A DNA stretch of 64,000 nt from TMED14 sp003507115 (GCA_943787925.1 CALSOH010000002.1:310001-374000), one strand, 5' to 3'; shown: positions 1-9,900, numbered from the stretch's first letter. Program-made: numbers and translations. Notes: generated by a model from the sequence alone, not told the origin.

Positions 1-352
1 AGCCTATTATGAGGTCGACTACCTCTTTACTTTGGACGAAGGCGCCTTTGACCCGCCACCTAGGGTAAAAAGCGGGGTCATCCATTGCCGGCGAAGAGCC
101 GAAATGCCGGATGTCAACCCCAAACATTTAGCCCTCGTGGTCAAGACGGCCTTCAACCAACGGAGAAAAACCCTGCGTAACGCGCTGAAATCCCTTAATT
201 TTGCGGAGACAGGACCGATGGAGACACTAGCCCAGCGCCGTGCTGAACAACTAGATGTCCACGAATTCATCGCCCTGGCACAAAGTATGACCCATGGCGT
301 TCCAGATCACCCCGGAATACATCAAGGCCCTGCGCCAACACCTGGAGGATAA
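1..352 (+). CDS. rsmA: 16S rRNA adenine dimethyltransferase RsmA/KsgA, C-terminal part (5' end outside window)
   Basis: The window opens inside this gene; the reading frame is open from base 2. RsmA dimethylates two adjacent adenines near the 3' end of 16S rRNA using S-adenosylmethionine. Only the C-terminal rRNA-binding part is seen. It carries FDPPPRVKSGVI, the family's conserved Pro-rich segment, and then VVKTAFNQRRKTLRNALK, the typical basic helix. The usual end of the family falls near the residues EFIALAQ (about base 285), but this frame continues to a stop at 350-352 and so overlaps mgtE by 59 bases. A TGA in another frame at 288-290 would end the gene just before mgtE, so a single-base error near 280 is possible. 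The family call is firm; the exact end is not. Confidence 0.85.
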   Translation, partial: AYYEVDYLFTLDEGAFDPPPRVKSGVIHCRRRAEMPDVNPKHLALVVKTAFNQRRKTLRNALKSLNFAETGPMETLAQRRAEQLDVHEFIALAQSMTHGVPDHPGIHQGPAPTPGG

Positions 353-1640
353 AAACTTCTCCGGGCTGGAAAGCCTTTTGCTGGACCTTCACGCTGCGGA
401 TGTTGCTGAAATCGCCCAAAGTCTCGATGCCGAACAGGCCTACGCCCTCATGCAAACGCTCGGCCCCGAGCGCTTCTCCGATGTCATCGTGTATTTTGAC
501 GAAGAGCGCAGAGGTGAAATTTTAGAAAACTATACAGGAAAAGAAATTGCGCAGGTCGTCCTGGACAACATGGACACGGACGATGCCGCCGATTTGATTT
601 CGGAACTCCCCGAGGACAAAAAACGCGAGGTTCTCTCCAACTTGGAGGACTTGGATTTGGCCAAGGATTTGGCGGATCTACTCACCCATGCCGAGGGAAC
701 AGCTGGGGCCTTGATGGCAACAGAACTCGTGAAAGTCAATGAGAATTGGACCGTTCTACATTGTGTTCGAGAGATGCGCCGGCAAGCGGAAGATGTGGAA
801 GTAGTGCATGCCGTCTACGTCGTGGATGACAATGACGTCCTCCTCGGGTCACTCTCATTGAAAAAATTACTGACAACGAGCACCCGTACTCCGATTTCAG
901 AGGTGTTTGAACGCAAAGTCCGCTCCGTGACGTCCACCACCGAAGATCAAGAAGTGGCGCGTATCATGAAGAAGTACGACCTCTTTGTCATTCCCGTCGT
1001 GGATGAATTGGGGCGACTCCTCGGCCGAATCACCCTGGACGACGTGGTAGATGTCATTCAAGAAGAAGCCGACAGCAATTACCAGTTGATGTCCGGTCTA
1101 TCGGATGAAGTCACGAATGATGACGGCTTATTTGACATGACGCGGGCACGCCTGCCTTGGCTACTTGTCGGGCTCCTGGGTGGGGTCCTCACCTCCACCG
1201 TCATTGCGCGGAATGAAAGCGAGCTCATTCTCATTCCCCAAATCGCCTTCTTTATGCCCTTGATTGCGGCCATGGGGGGCAATGTAGGGGTTCAATCTTC
1301 GGCCATTGTCGTCCAAGCCATTGCCAATAGCACCTTGCAGAAAAATCTTTGGACCCGCCTACGTCGCGAGCTCGGGGTGGGTCTTTTCAACGGCTTGATT
1401 TGCGCCTTGGTTATTTTGCTTTACAGCTGGGGCATGGGGCATGGATTGCTCTTTGCGACCACCGTGGGAGGCTCTCTCCTCGCCGTCATTCTTTTTGCTT
1501 CCTTGTTCGGCACCGCCATCCCCTGGGTCCTGGACCACTACGGAGTCGATCCGGCTTTGGCGACTGGACCCTTTATTACGACGACCAATGACGTGCTCGG
1601 ATTGAGCATTTATTTTGCCATCGCAAACGCCTTGCTATGA
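294..1640 (+). CDS. mgtE: Magnesium transporter MgtE
   Basis: This is a 448-residue inner-membrane Mg2+ channel/transporter. The order of domains is typical: an N-terminal superhelical MgtE_N domain (about 1-125), two CBS domains that sense Mg2+ (about 130-260), and a C-terminal membrane domain (about 285-448). The membrane part shows PLIAAMGGNVGVQSSAI near residue 327 and GPFITTTNDVLGL near the end, both hallmarks of the pore region. The length matches the family. The start overlaps the rsmA frame, and the stop overlaps the next gene as ATGA, so translation of the two downstream genes is probably coupled. Confidence 0.95.
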   Translation: MAFQITPEYIKALRQHLEDKNFSGLESLLLDLHAADVAEIAQSLDAEQAYALMQTLGPERFSDVIVYFDEERRGEILENYTGKEIAQVVLDNMDTDDAADLISELPEDKKREVLSNLEDLDLAKDLADLLTHAEGTAGALMATELVKVNENWTVLHCVREMRRQAEDVEVVHAVYVVDDNDVLLGSLSLKKLLTTSTRTPISEVFERKVRSVTSTTEDQEVARIMKKYDLFVIPVVDELGRLLGRITLDDVVDVIQEEADSNYQLMSGLSDEVTNDDGLFDMTRARLPWLLVGLLGGVLTSTVIARNESELILIPQIAFFMPLIAAMGGNVGVQSSAIVVQAIANSTLQKNLWTRLRRELGVGLFNGLICALVILLYSWGMGHGLLFATTVGGSLLAVILFASLFGTAIPWVLDHYGVDPALATGPFITTTNDVLGLSIYFAIANALL

Positions 1641-2572
1641 AGCCGGTCCTTGCCTTGGATTCGACCGATGCAGGGCTGGAGGCGGGACTCGAGGCAGCAG
1701 GCTACACCCTGATGCGAGCCTATCACGTCCCCGAAGCGGAACTCGGACCCTACCTCGCCACGGCCGAAGGAATCCTACTTCGAAGCCGCATCCGCATCAC
1801 CGAGCCCCTTCTCGCCCAAGCCCCCGCCCTCCAGTGGATTGGCCGATTGGGTTCGGGCGTCGAGAATATTGACCAAGCGGCGGCCCAACGCCGCGGAGTC
1901 GCCCTGTATTCGGCTCCAGAGGGCAATCGCAGCGCCGTCGGAGAGCATGCCTTGGGGATGTTGCTCTCCTTGACCCATAAAATTGGCTGGGCACACCGAG
2001 AGGTCATCGGGGGTGCGTGGAACCGCGCGTCCAACACGGGCTGGGAACTGGAAGGGTCGACGATCGGCATCATCGGCTTTGGACACATGGGCTCCGCCTT
2101 TGCCCAGCGTTTGCAGGGTTTTGGCGTGCGCATTCTCGCCTACGATAAGTACAAAACCGGGTATGCTCCGGCCTATGTGAAGGAAGCGACGCTCGATCGG
2201 GTTCTTAGCGAAAGTGATGTCCTTAGTCTTCATCTGCCCCTGACCGCCGAAACAGAAGGAATGGTCGACGCGCCGTTCCTGCGGCAATGTGCCAAAGCCC
2301 CTTTCCTGGTGAATACGAGCCGAGGCGGCGTGATTCGCTCCTCGGCCGTGTGGGACGCGGTTCAGCAAGGTCACCTTCGCGGGGCGGCTCTGGATGTGCT
2401 GGATCTAGAAAAACGCTCTTTGGAAGGATTGGAAGGCCTTCCCCCTTGGTGGAATGCATTTTTGAGCGACCCGCGAGTCCTGGTGACCCCGCACATAGCG
2501 GGCTGGAGCGAGCAGTCCTTCCCGAAAATGGGGGAGATTTTGATCACAAAGATTTTAAAAGGCCATCCCTGA
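1637..2572 (+). CDS. D-isomer-specific 2-hydroxyacid dehydrogenase
   Basis: This 311-residue NAD(P)-dependent dehydrogenase interconverts a 2-hydroxyacid and a 2-oxoacid. The Rossmann fold shows GFGHMG near residues 147-152. The catalytic arginine is in NTSRGG (about 225) and the catalytic histidine in TPHIAG (about 285). The substrate is not evident. It is not an obvious SerA, because a better SerA lies at 54.1 kb next to serC. The start codon overlaps the mgtE stop (ATGA). A short stem and T-run follow the stop codon, so this is probably the last gene of the rsmA-mgtE unit. Confidence 0.85.
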   Translation: MKPVLALDSTDAGLEAGLEAAGYTLMRAYHVPEAELGPYLATAEGILLRSRIRITEPLLAQAPALQWIGRLGSGVENIDQAAAQRRGVALYSAPEGNRSAVGEHALGMLLSLTHKIGWAHREVIGGAWNRASNTGWELEGSTIGIIGFGHMGSAFAQRLQGFGVRILAYDKYKTGYAPAYVKEATLDRVLSESDVLSLHLPLTAETEGMVDAPFLRQCAKAPFLVNTSRGGVIRSSAVWDAVQQGHLRGAALDVLDLEKRSLEGLEGLPPWWNAFLSDPRVLVTPHIAGWSEQSFPKMGEILITKILKGHP

Positions 2573-2584
2573 GGATATTTTTTT
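2565..2584 (+). terminator. Possible weak intrinsic terminator
   Basis: ATCC-CTGA-GGAT forms a 4-bp stem over the stop codon of the dehydrogenase, followed by a run of seven T at 2578-2584. The stem is very short, so this is tentative. The rest of the 216-base gap up to 2788 holds no recognisable gene; CGAAGC occurs three times in it (near 2622, 2733 and 2767), with no clear meaning. Confidence 0.3.
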
Positions 2585-2776
2585 GCCCTAGGATCCCGAA
2601 AATTCTTGGAACGGAAGTTTGCGAAGCCATCATTTTCCTCGTTTCGCTCCTCGTGCGCTTCGGCATGGATAGGCCAAGACTTCCAGTGCAACGTCTCAGG
2701 ACTAAAAATTGAACCACCGCCTTACCTTTAGACGAAGCAATAAAGCTCCCTATTTCTTTTTCTACCCGAAGCAGAA

Positions 2777-2784
2777 TACTTTAG
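2777..2784 (+). promoter_or_regulatory. -7-like element (TACTTTAG) 4 bases before the porin-like gene
   Basis: TACTTTAG resembles the Bacteroidota -7 consensus TAnnTTTG with one mismatch and ends 4 bases before the ATG at 2789. No convincing -33 TTTG is seen. The position fits the window-wide pattern of boxes abutting start codons. Confidence 0.4.
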
Positions 2785-2788
2785 CGAC

Positions 2789-3448
2789 ATGAGATACTTC
2801 CTCCCTGCCCTCCTTTTGACCTTGGCCTTCCCAGTCATGGGACAACGTTCCTTACAGTCCCTGAACCTGAATGTGCACCTTGGCAGTTCCAACCATATCG
2901 GAGACTTCGCTACGGGAGATATCAATGCCATGTTGCAAGAGACTCGGCCCTCTCTGGGTGCGGAATTCAGTTTTTACACGGGATCGAGATGGGGCTTTGG
3001 CGCCGAATTGGATTACGGCAGTCTTTATGCTTCGAATGCCAATCACAAGGGTTCGTTCACAGGTGTCAATCTAAACACGACGTATATCACTTCGGCCGTG
3101 CGCATCACGCATCACCTGCTTCCGTATGGCAAGTATTGGAAACGCAACGGGATGACTCCGTATCTCTTTGGAACTCTCGGCGGTTGCTTTAGCCAATCCA
3201 CGTATATGGAGGACATCGCGTACCCCACCCAAATCACGTTTGATCCAGGAACAAATTTGAGCGCCACTCTCGGAGGAGGGCTGGGCTTCAAAATCCGTCA
3301 TACGGAGCACATCTCCAGTACAGTCGAATACTTCAATACCCTCGTTCCAGGCGACGAATTAGAGGGCTGGCATACGGCGGACGATGCGACGTGGGATCGC
3401 CTCACAGGGCTGCGCCTCGGGATGATTTATTCATTTTATACTTGGTGA
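2789..3448 (+). CDS. Outer-membrane beta-barrel protein (DUF6089-like)
   Basis: This 219-residue protein has a clear signal peptide (about residues 1-18, hydrophobic LPALLLTLAFPVMG followed by Q). The remainder alternates polar and aromatic residues in short strands: early LNVHLGSSNHIGDF, then RPSLGAEFSFYTGSRWGFG, TPYLFGTLGG, and a terminal strand ending in aromatic YSFYTW. This is typical of small 8-stranded outer-membrane barrels in Bacteroidota, and the pattern resembles the DUF6089 group from memory. The function is unknown. Its last 13 bases overlap the end of the convergent minus-strand gene. Confidence 0.75.
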   Translation: MRYFLPALLLTLAFPVMGQRSLQSLNLNVHLGSSNHIGDFATGDINAMLQETRPSLGAEFSFYTGSRWGFGAELDYGSLYASNANHKGSFTGVNLNTTYITSAVRITHHLLPYGKYWKRNGMTPYLFGTLGGCFSQSTYMEDIAYPTQITFDPGTNLSATLGGGLGFKIRHTEHISSTVEYFNTLVPGDELEGWHTADDATWDRLTGLRLGMIYSFYTW

Positions 3449-4071
3449 TTCGGACTTTCGTCCTCCCATTCCCAGTCTAGATACATTTTTTTTCCCGTTG
3501 GGCGCCGTGCCGCCCAACGAATGCTTTGGAATTCCCTCATGGGAGGAATGGCCGTGCCGTCCTCCTCCGTGACAACCAAACGTCCCACCAAGTCGACAAA
3601 TGATCCCGTGCTGGTTCGACGCCGAGGTCGTGGAGGAGAAGCATGAAAAATAACCAGTATCGCTTGCTCAGCTTCCGCCCACCGGTACAAATCAACCCAC
3701 GCCCTGCCATTTGTGGGCGCCGAGTAGGCCCAGGAGGGCGCCCCTAATTCGACATACACCTTCGGGTGCATCCACATGCGCCAGGAACGGCCCCATTGCT
3801 CACACCATTGCCCTAGGAGAAAGCCATCCAATACCCCTCGGGTGTGCCACACATGCAGCCGGATGGGACCTTTTGGGAGTGCAATAGGTTTTGATTTTAA
3901 CACCATCGGCCAGCGGGCTTGAATGACCGTCCACCAGCTTGGATGATTTGTTGGATGCCGGGAAATAAAATGCCCCCAAAAAGTCCTCCGCAGGAACCAT
4001 TCGGCCCCAATCCACCCTAGGTCGAATAGCCATCGATTCATGCGGGAGATGGGGCGAGGGGATGGCTTCAT
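3436..4071 (-). CDS. Hypothetical protein in the aspartokinase operon
   Basis: I do not recognise this 211-residue protein. It is rich in Trp and Arg, with an amphipathic N-terminus (MNRWLFDLGWIGAEWFLRR), a central WHTRGVLDGFLLGQW and a basic PPRPRRRTS stretch. There is no signal peptide. The fold vaguely recalls glycerophospholipid acyltransferases, but the family's HX4D motif is not present (HTRGVLD has five intervening residues), so I do not call it one. Its start overlaps the lysC stop as ATGA, so it is probably translated together with aspartokinase. A role in lysine or threonine synthesis cannot be concluded from that. Confidence 0.6.
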   Translation of the reverse strand: MKPSPRPISRMNRWLFDLGWIGAEWFLRRTFWGHFISRHPTNHPSWWTVIQARWPMVLKSKPIALPKGPIRLHVWHTRGVLDGFLLGQWCEQWGRSWRMWMHPKVYVELGAPSWAYSAPTNGRAWVDLYRWAEAEQAILVIFHASPPRPRRRTSTGSFVDLVGRLVVTEEDGTAIPPMREFQSIRWAARRPTGKKMYLDWEWEDESPNHQV

Positions 4072-5333
4072 CCCGGAGAATTCAATCGGATAACTACTTG
4101 GTCAACGACCCCACTTCGTTGATCTAAGAGGATCTGTCCCTGATTCGATAGCCACGTGCGTGCCCCTTCATCGGGACGATGCACGGTGAAAAGGGTTAGA
4201 TCCTCCATAAGTTGAACGCGGTAGTTTGCCTTCAATTCCGAAACTGCCTTGGGAACAGTCACCCGGTCCGCCGTTACACAAAAACGAGAGGATACCGCGG
4301 CATGCTGAGCCAAATTCACCAATAACCCCAAATCAGAAAAGATCCGATAAACTTCGGCCAAGTGCCCTTCCGACAAAAAGCTCAAGTCATGCGTCCCAAC
4401 CGTGATCATTATTTGATCGGCTTTGCGGATCCAACAAGGCACCTCGGGAATCAGCGCATCAAACGCCCCAATTCGGGTGGCGGGTGCATCGGGATGGAGA
4501 AATGAACGCACATGCAATACAATTCCCCGGCCCTGCAGAGGTTGTATCGTTTTGGGGTGAATAACCGACGCTCCGTAAAAGGCCAATTCGATGGCCGTTG
4601 AATAGGGGATTTGCTCCAATAAGAGCACATCGGAGAAAAATTTGGGGTCTCCGCTCAAAACCCCGGGAACATCTTTCCATATGGTGAGCTCTGACGCGTG
4701 CAGGGCATAAGCAAAAATGGCGGCCGAATAGTCGGAACCCTCCCTGCCCAAGGTGGTTATCCGGTTCTCCGGACCCGAGGCGATGAAGCCTTGGGTGACA
4801 TAGATGCCTGGATGCGGTAGGATGGTCTGAACTCCCTTTTCCGTGGCCTCCCAGTCGACCACCGCACGGCGATGGTCGGCATTGGTCTTAATCATCTGCC
4901 GAGCATCCGCCCAGTGGGCGTCCAAGCCCCCCGCACAGAGGGCGGCGTGAAGGATGAGCGACGAGACCACTTCGCCTGCCGACACGATGGCATCGTAGCG
5001 GCGACCATAGGGCATACTCGGATCGATAGACGCTACACGCGCCCATTCTGCCGAGATCTGGGCGGGCAATGCTCCATCCCACAAACCCAGTCCTTGGGCC
5101 ATGTCGATGTGAAATAACTGCAGCTCCGAGAGGATGGCCTCCGCGGCGGACAAATCGCCCAGTTCCCGCTGCTGTAAGTAGGCTTCCAAGGCATTGGTCG
5201 TTTTGCCCATGGCAGAAACTACCACGATGAGGGGACTCCTCCCGTGACGACGAACCACTTGGACCGCATTTCGGAGCGCGGGGATGTCTTTGACCGACGC
5301 CCCACCAAATTTGAACACAGACCAAGCACTCAT
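4068..5333 (-). CDS. lysC: Aspartate kinase (monofunctional, LysC type)
   Basis: This 421-residue enzyme phosphorylates aspartate, the first step towards lysine, threonine, methionine and diaminopimelate. The N-terminal kinase motif KFGGAS is at residues 8-13, and TTLGREGSDYSA, the conserved catalytic segment, is near residue 195. The C-terminal quarter fits paired regulatory ACT domains that give feedback control. I chose the ATG giving MSAWSVFKFGG; a longer open frame to 5411 lacks family similarity and would cover the end of the GNAT gene. The stop and start codons overlap both neighbours as ATGA, so the three genes form a tight operon. Confidence 0.92.
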   Translation of the reverse strand: MSAWSVFKFGGASVKDIPALRNAVQVVRRHGRSPLIVVVSAMGKTTNALEAYLQQRELGDLSAAEAILSELQLFHIDMAQGLGLWDGALPAQISAEWARVASIDPSMPYGRRYDAIVSAGEVVSSLILHAALCAGGLDAHWADARQMIKTNADHRRAVVDWEATEKGVQTILPHPGIYVTQGFIASGPENRITTLGREGSDYSAAIFAYALHASELTIWKDVPGVLSGDPKFFSDVLLLEQIPYSTAIELAFYGASVIHPKTIQPLQGRGIVLHVRSFLHPDAPATRIGAFDALIPEVPCWIRKADQIMITVGTHDLSFLSEGHLAEVYRIFSDLGLLVNLAQHAAVSSRFCVTADRVTVPKAVSELKANYRVQLMEDLTLFTVHRPDEGARTWLSNQGQILLDQRSGVVDQVVIRLNSPG

Positions 5334-5845
5334 GATGCGGAAGCAATAAAGCGTGGATAGGCGAACGGAAACGCAGCCATATCTGCCGCTGTGAGGCGGC
5401 AGGGGTACCAATCGCGGAGGACCTGGGCCCCCACTCCTTCATAAAAATCTATGGCCGGTTGATTCCAGTCGAGCACCTCCCAATGGAGGCGCTGGGCACC
5501 GATGGACTCAGCCCATTGAATGGATGCTTCAAGGAGCCGGCGACCGATCCCCTGGCCTCGGTATTTTTCCTGAACAATGAGGTCTTCTAAATGTCCCGTT
5601 AATCCTTTCCACGTCGAATAACGACGATGACACAGGGCCATGCCCAAAATGCCCTGCGAAGCGGATTCGGCCAGGATGCACACAAAATGTCCGGCGGCAT
5701 GGTCCGCCTGAAGAGTCTTCACCGAGACCGTGACTTCGAGCGGGGCGCGTTCAAACTCAGCTAACTCTTTAATTAGCTCGAAAACCCGAGGAAAATCTGA
5801 ATTGTCTGCCCAACGGAGCGAAACATCTTTAAAATACACCTTCAC
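5330..5845 (-). CDS. GNAT family N-acetyltransferase
   Basis: This protein of about 171 residues has an acetyl-CoA-dependent N-acetyltransferase fold. The acetyl-CoA loop YRGQGIGRRLL lies near residues 92-102, and the C-terminal half has NQPAIDFYEGVGAQ, the usual GNAT motif B. An early FELIKELAEFE helix matches the diamine/YhbS-like subgroup, but the substrate is unknown. The frame is open up to an ATG at 5908, yet I chose GTG at 5845. The upstream extension has no family similarity, overlaps fbp, and a perfect TACTTTTG promoter element ends 5 bases before that GTG. It is the first gene of the lysC operon. Confidence 0.8.
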   Translation of the reverse strand: MKVYFKDVSLRWADNSDFPRVFELIKELAEFERAPLEVTVSVKTLQADHAAGHFVCILAESASQGILGMALCHRRYSTWKGLTGHLEDLIVQEKYRGQGIGRRLLEASIQWAESIGAQRLHWEVLDWNQPAIDFYEGVGAQVLRDWYPCRLTAADMAAFPFAYPRFIASAS

Positions 5846-5850
5846 AATGC

Positions 5851-5858
5851 CAAAAGTA
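5851..5858 (-). promoter_or_regulatory. -7 element TACTTTTG for the GNAT-lysC operon
   Basis: A perfect TAnnTTTG match on the minus strand ends 5 bases before GTG at 5845. A GTTG lies about 22 bases upstream as a poor -33 candidate. The element decides the start choice of the GNAT gene. Confidence 0.55.
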
Positions 5859-5869
5859 GCACCTTCCCG

Positions 5870-5877
5870 TATCTTTA
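5870..5877 (+). promoter_or_regulatory. Possible -7 element TATCTTTA for fbp
   Basis: TAnnTTT plus A on the plus strand, 23 bases before the fbp ATG at 5901. It sits 11 bases from the divergent GNAT box, so the two promoters would share a very short region. Confidence 0.35.
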
Positions 5878-5900
5878 GGGCAACCCTTGATATCATCTTT

Positions 5901-6920
5901 ATGCGCACTCAACGACCCACTACGCTGGGAGAATTTTTAGTAGAAAACCAAGAGAATTTCCCGTATGCCACTGGGGAACTCACTCAGCTTCTCTCTTCTA
6001 TTCGCTTGGCGGCCAAAGTCGTCAATCGCGAAATCAACAAAGCAGGTCTTGCCGATATTCTTGGTTTATCAGGAGCCGAGAACATTCAAGGGGAGAACCA
6101 AATGAAGTTGGATGTCTTCGCGAATGATACTTTTCTGCGCACTTTACGCAGCATGGGGGAAGTGTGTGGCGTGGCCTCCGAGGAGCTCGAGGATTTCATT
6201 GTGTTCGACGACGAATTACACAACGAAAGCAAGTATGTCGTCCTCATGGACCCTTTGGATGGTTCCAGTAATGTGGATGTGAATGTTTCCGTGGGAACCA
6301 TTTTTAGCATTTATCGGCGAATTACTCCGATTGGATCGCCCGTGAAGCTCGAAGATTTCTTACAGCCTGGTCACAAGCAAGTCGCCGCAGGCTATGTGAT
6401 TTACGGATCAAGTACGATGTTGGTATTTACCACGGGACATGGGGTACATGGTTTTACGCTCGATCCGAGTATCGGAACTTTTTGCCTCTCCCATCCCAAC
6501 ATGCGTTTCCCGGAACGCGGACAGATTTATTCCATCAATGAGGGGAACTACATCCATTTCCCCGAGGGGGTAAAGCGTTATTTGAAGTTCTGTCAAGAAC
6601 TTGATCCGCCCTCCGGCCGCCCTTATACCAGCCGATACATTGGTTCCTTGGTGAGCGATGTCCATCGCAACATGATTAAGGGCGGTATTTACATTTATCC
6701 TACAGGAACGATGAGTCCAAAAGGGAAGCTCCGTCTCCTTTACGAGTGCAATCCGCTGGCCTTTATTGTCGAGCAAGCCGGGGGACGCGCGACGGATGGA
6801 TTTACTCGAATTTTAGACTTACAACCCACCGAACTTCATCAGCGAGTCCCGTACTTTGTGGGATCCACCGCGATGGTCCTCGAGGCCGAGTCATTTTTGC
6901 GGTCGGACCACAATGAATGA
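5901..6920 (+). CDS. fbp: Fructose-1,6-bisphosphatase, class I
   Basis: This 339-residue gluconeogenic enzyme hydrolyses fructose 1,6-bisphosphate to fructose 6-phosphate. The metal-binding motif DPLDGSSN is at about residues 117-124. The C-terminal half has GGIYIYPTGTMSPKGKLRLL, followed by YECNPLAFIVEQAGG, both conserved in class I enzymes. The length is normal for the family. The ATG at 5901 gives the family's N-terminus (TTLGEFL); the open frame upstream of it runs antisense through the GNAT gene. The stop overlaps the mfd start (ATGA). Confidence 0.95.
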   Translation: MRTQRPTTLGEFLVENQENFPYATGELTQLLSSIRLAAKVVNREINKAGLADILGLSGAENIQGENQMKLDVFANDTFLRTLRSMGEVCGVASEELEDFIVFDDELHNESKYVVLMDPLDGSSNVDVNVSVGTIFSIYRRITPIGSPVKLEDFLQPGHKQVAAGYVIYGSSTMLVFTTGHGVHGFTLDPSIGTFCLSHPNMRFPERGQIYSINEGNYIHFPEGVKRYLKFCQELDPPSGRPYTSRYIGSLVSDVHRNMIKGGIYIYPTGTMSPKGKLRLLYECNPLAFIVEQAGGRATDGFTRILDLQPTELHQRVPYFVGSTAMVLEAESFLRSDHNE

Positions 6921-9900
6921 GAGCACTTCTTGATGCCTACCGCGCCGATGCGCGGCTACATGCGTTTCTCACCGCATGGTCTGCCACCCCCACCGGAAGC
7001 CCCGTGGGGCTGTCGGGCGTGCGCGGCTCCCTGAAATCTGTCCTCGCCGCCCTCGCCTGGGAAGAACTCCAACGCCCCCTGGTCGTGGTGCGCTCGGACA
7101 AGGAGGAGGCCGCCTATTTCCTCAATGACCTGGAGAAATTGCTGGGTCCTGGAAAGGCCTTTTTCTTCCCCGATTCCTATCGGAAACCATACGCCGACCG
7201 AGATCAAGTAGACAATGCAAACATTGGACTACGCGCCGAGGCGCTGGAGCGCCTCCAACGGGATCGGTGCATCATCGTCACCTACCCTGAAGCCCTCGCC
7301 GAAAAGGTAGTTACCCGCAAAACTTTTGGCAGCAAGTCGCTCCGTATTGCTCGCGGGGACAAACTAGATCTGGAATTCTTCAACGAAAGCCTCTTCGACA
7401 TGCGGTTTGAACGGGTTGACTTTGTAGAAAAGCCCGGACAATTCGCCGTACGTGGAGGCATCGTAGACGTGTACTCTTTTGCCCATGGCCACCCACACCG
7501 TATTGAATTCTTTGGAAATGAAATCGATGACATCCGGCCTTTTGAAGTCGATAGTCAGCTGAGCGAGGGGCATCTAGCGGCGATGACCCTGGTGCCCAAC
7601 GTTGAAGACAAAATCCGCACCGAGCAGCGGGAGTCCTTGCTGGAGTATGCGGGCCAAGAGAGCCTCCTATGGATGGAGGACGCCGACTTTTTGGTCGATA
7701 AACTCAATCAGGGCTATGACCTCGCAGAAGCCGCCTACGTGGCGTTTGATGGGGGCGTTCGACCCATGGAGCCCCATGCGCTGTATTCATCAGGCGCGCA
7801 CATCCGCCACCTGCTTCAAGGACGAACCTATGTCACAGAAGCCACCACCCCAGGAACGGTCGTCGCATGGCAAAGCCTAGCCCAGCCAGCCTTTGGGAAG
7901 AATTTTACCCTGCTTCTGGAGCATCTGACTGCACAGCACAAGGCCGGACGAGAATTGTGGATCATGTGCAGCTTGCCTCAACAACAAAAGCGCCTCGCCA
8001 GTATCCTTCACGACCTCCAACCCGAGGAAGCCCTCGACATCCATTGGCTAGATATTGCCTTGCACCAAGGCTGGGAAGATCCCACGGGGCCGCGCGTGGT
8101 GTATTCGGATCACGAAATTTTTGAGCGTTACCAGCGATTCCGCCTCCGCGATGGATTGGACAAGGCCCAGGCCATCACGCTCAAGGAACTCAACTCCCTT
8201 CAGGTGGGCGACTTTGTGACCCACATTGACCACGGCATAGGCAAGTTTGGGGGGCTCCAAAAAATTGATGTCCAAGGGAAAATGCAGGAGGCCATCAAAT
8301 TGGTCTACAAAGATTCGGACATCCTGTATGTCAGTATTCATAGCTTGCACAAGATTGCCAAATTCAATGGCAAAGAGGGAAGCACCCCCGTGCTCCACAA
8401 ATTGGGTTCCCCCGCATGGCAAAGCCTGAAAAAGAAAACCAAGACCCGGGTCAAGCAATTGGCGTACGACTTGATTCAACTCTATGCCAAGCGCAAGGAG
8501 GCCCAAGGATTTGGTTTTTCTCCGGATAGCTACCTCCAGCACGAATTGGAAGCTTCTTTTCAATACGAAGACACCCCCGACCAGGAAAAAGCGACCGCGG
8601 ACATCAAAGCGGATATGGAAAGTCCCATTGCCATGGATCGATTGATTTGCGGGGACGTGGGATTTGGGAAAACTGAGTTGGCCGTGCGCGCTGCCTTCAA
8701 AGCAGTGGCAGACAGCAAGCAAGTGGCGGTGCTCGTTCCCACGACCATTTTGGCTTTCCAGCACTACCAAACTTTCACGAAACGACTGGAGGGCTTGCCC
8801 GCCCGCGTGGAGTACATCAACCGTTCCCGCAGTGCCAAAGAAGTGCGCGCCATCGCAGAAGATTTGGAAAAGGGGCGCATTGACGTTTTGATTGGTACCC
8901 ACAAACTAGTCAGCAAAGATCTGATTTTTAAAGATTTAGGATTGCTCATTATTGATGAGGAGCAAAAATTTGGCGTGAACGTCAAGGACAAGCTCAAGAC
9001 GCTCAAAGTCAATGTCGACACCCTTACTTTGACGGCCACGCCCATTCCTCGAACCCTGCAATTTTCCCTGATGGCGGCCCGCGACTTGAGCGTCATGACG
9101 ACTCCACCCCCCAACCGTCAACCTATCGAAACGCATATCATGGGCTTCAACGAGGAGGGAATTCGCGATGCCCTGTCTTACGAGATAAGCCGCGGAGGTC
9201 AAGCTTTTTTCATCCACAATCGCGTCGAAAATATCCAAGAAGTCGCGGGTATGCTTCAGCGAATGCTCCCCGATGCCCGCATTGCCATTGGGCATGGACA
9301 GTTACATGGTCATGACCTCGAGAAAATCTTGCTCGACTTCATGGCCGGCAACTTTGACATCTTGGTCAGTACCACCATTGTCGAAAGCGGCTTGGACGTC
9401 CCCAATGCGAACACCATGATCATTCACCAGGCGCATATGTTTGGATTGAGTGATTTGCACCAAATGCGCGGGCGAGTCGGACGTTCCAACCGAAAAGCCT
9501 TCTGCTATTTGATCGCTCCGCCCCTAGCTGGCTTGCCCGAGGAGTCCCGCAAACGTTTGCAGGCCTTGGAGCAGTTTTCAGACCTGGGGAGCGGATTCAA
9601 AATTGCCCTCCGCGACCTCGAAATTCGGGGCGCTGGGGATCTGCTCGGAGCCGAGCAATCGGGTTTCATCAACGATTTGGGTTTTGACACCTACCAAAAA
9701 TTGCTAGGAGAGGCGGTCGATGAACTGAAGAAAAACGAGTTCAAGGACCTTTATGCCGATCAACGGGGAGGGTGGGATCCCAAAGAGCGGGAATGCCAGT
9801 TGGACACGGACCTCGAACTGCTCTTGCCCGACGCCTACATCAACTTCGTGGAGGAGCGGTTGCGCATTTACCGCGAGCTCAACGACCTCAAAGAGGAGGC

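Noticed and set aside
2573..2788. tRNA or small RNA in the 216-base gap
   Set aside because: No cloverleaf, no CCA end and no strong stem could be found by eye.
3436..4071. Acyltransferase (PlsC-like) call for the lysC-linked protein
   Set aside because: The only candidate motif, HTRGVLD, has the wrong spacing for HX4D and no other motif is present.
8048..8902. Long minus-strand open frame of 284 codons inside mfd
   Set aside because: It is antisense to a clearly conserved gene and has no recognisable domain; long antisense frames are expected in GC-rich coding DNA.
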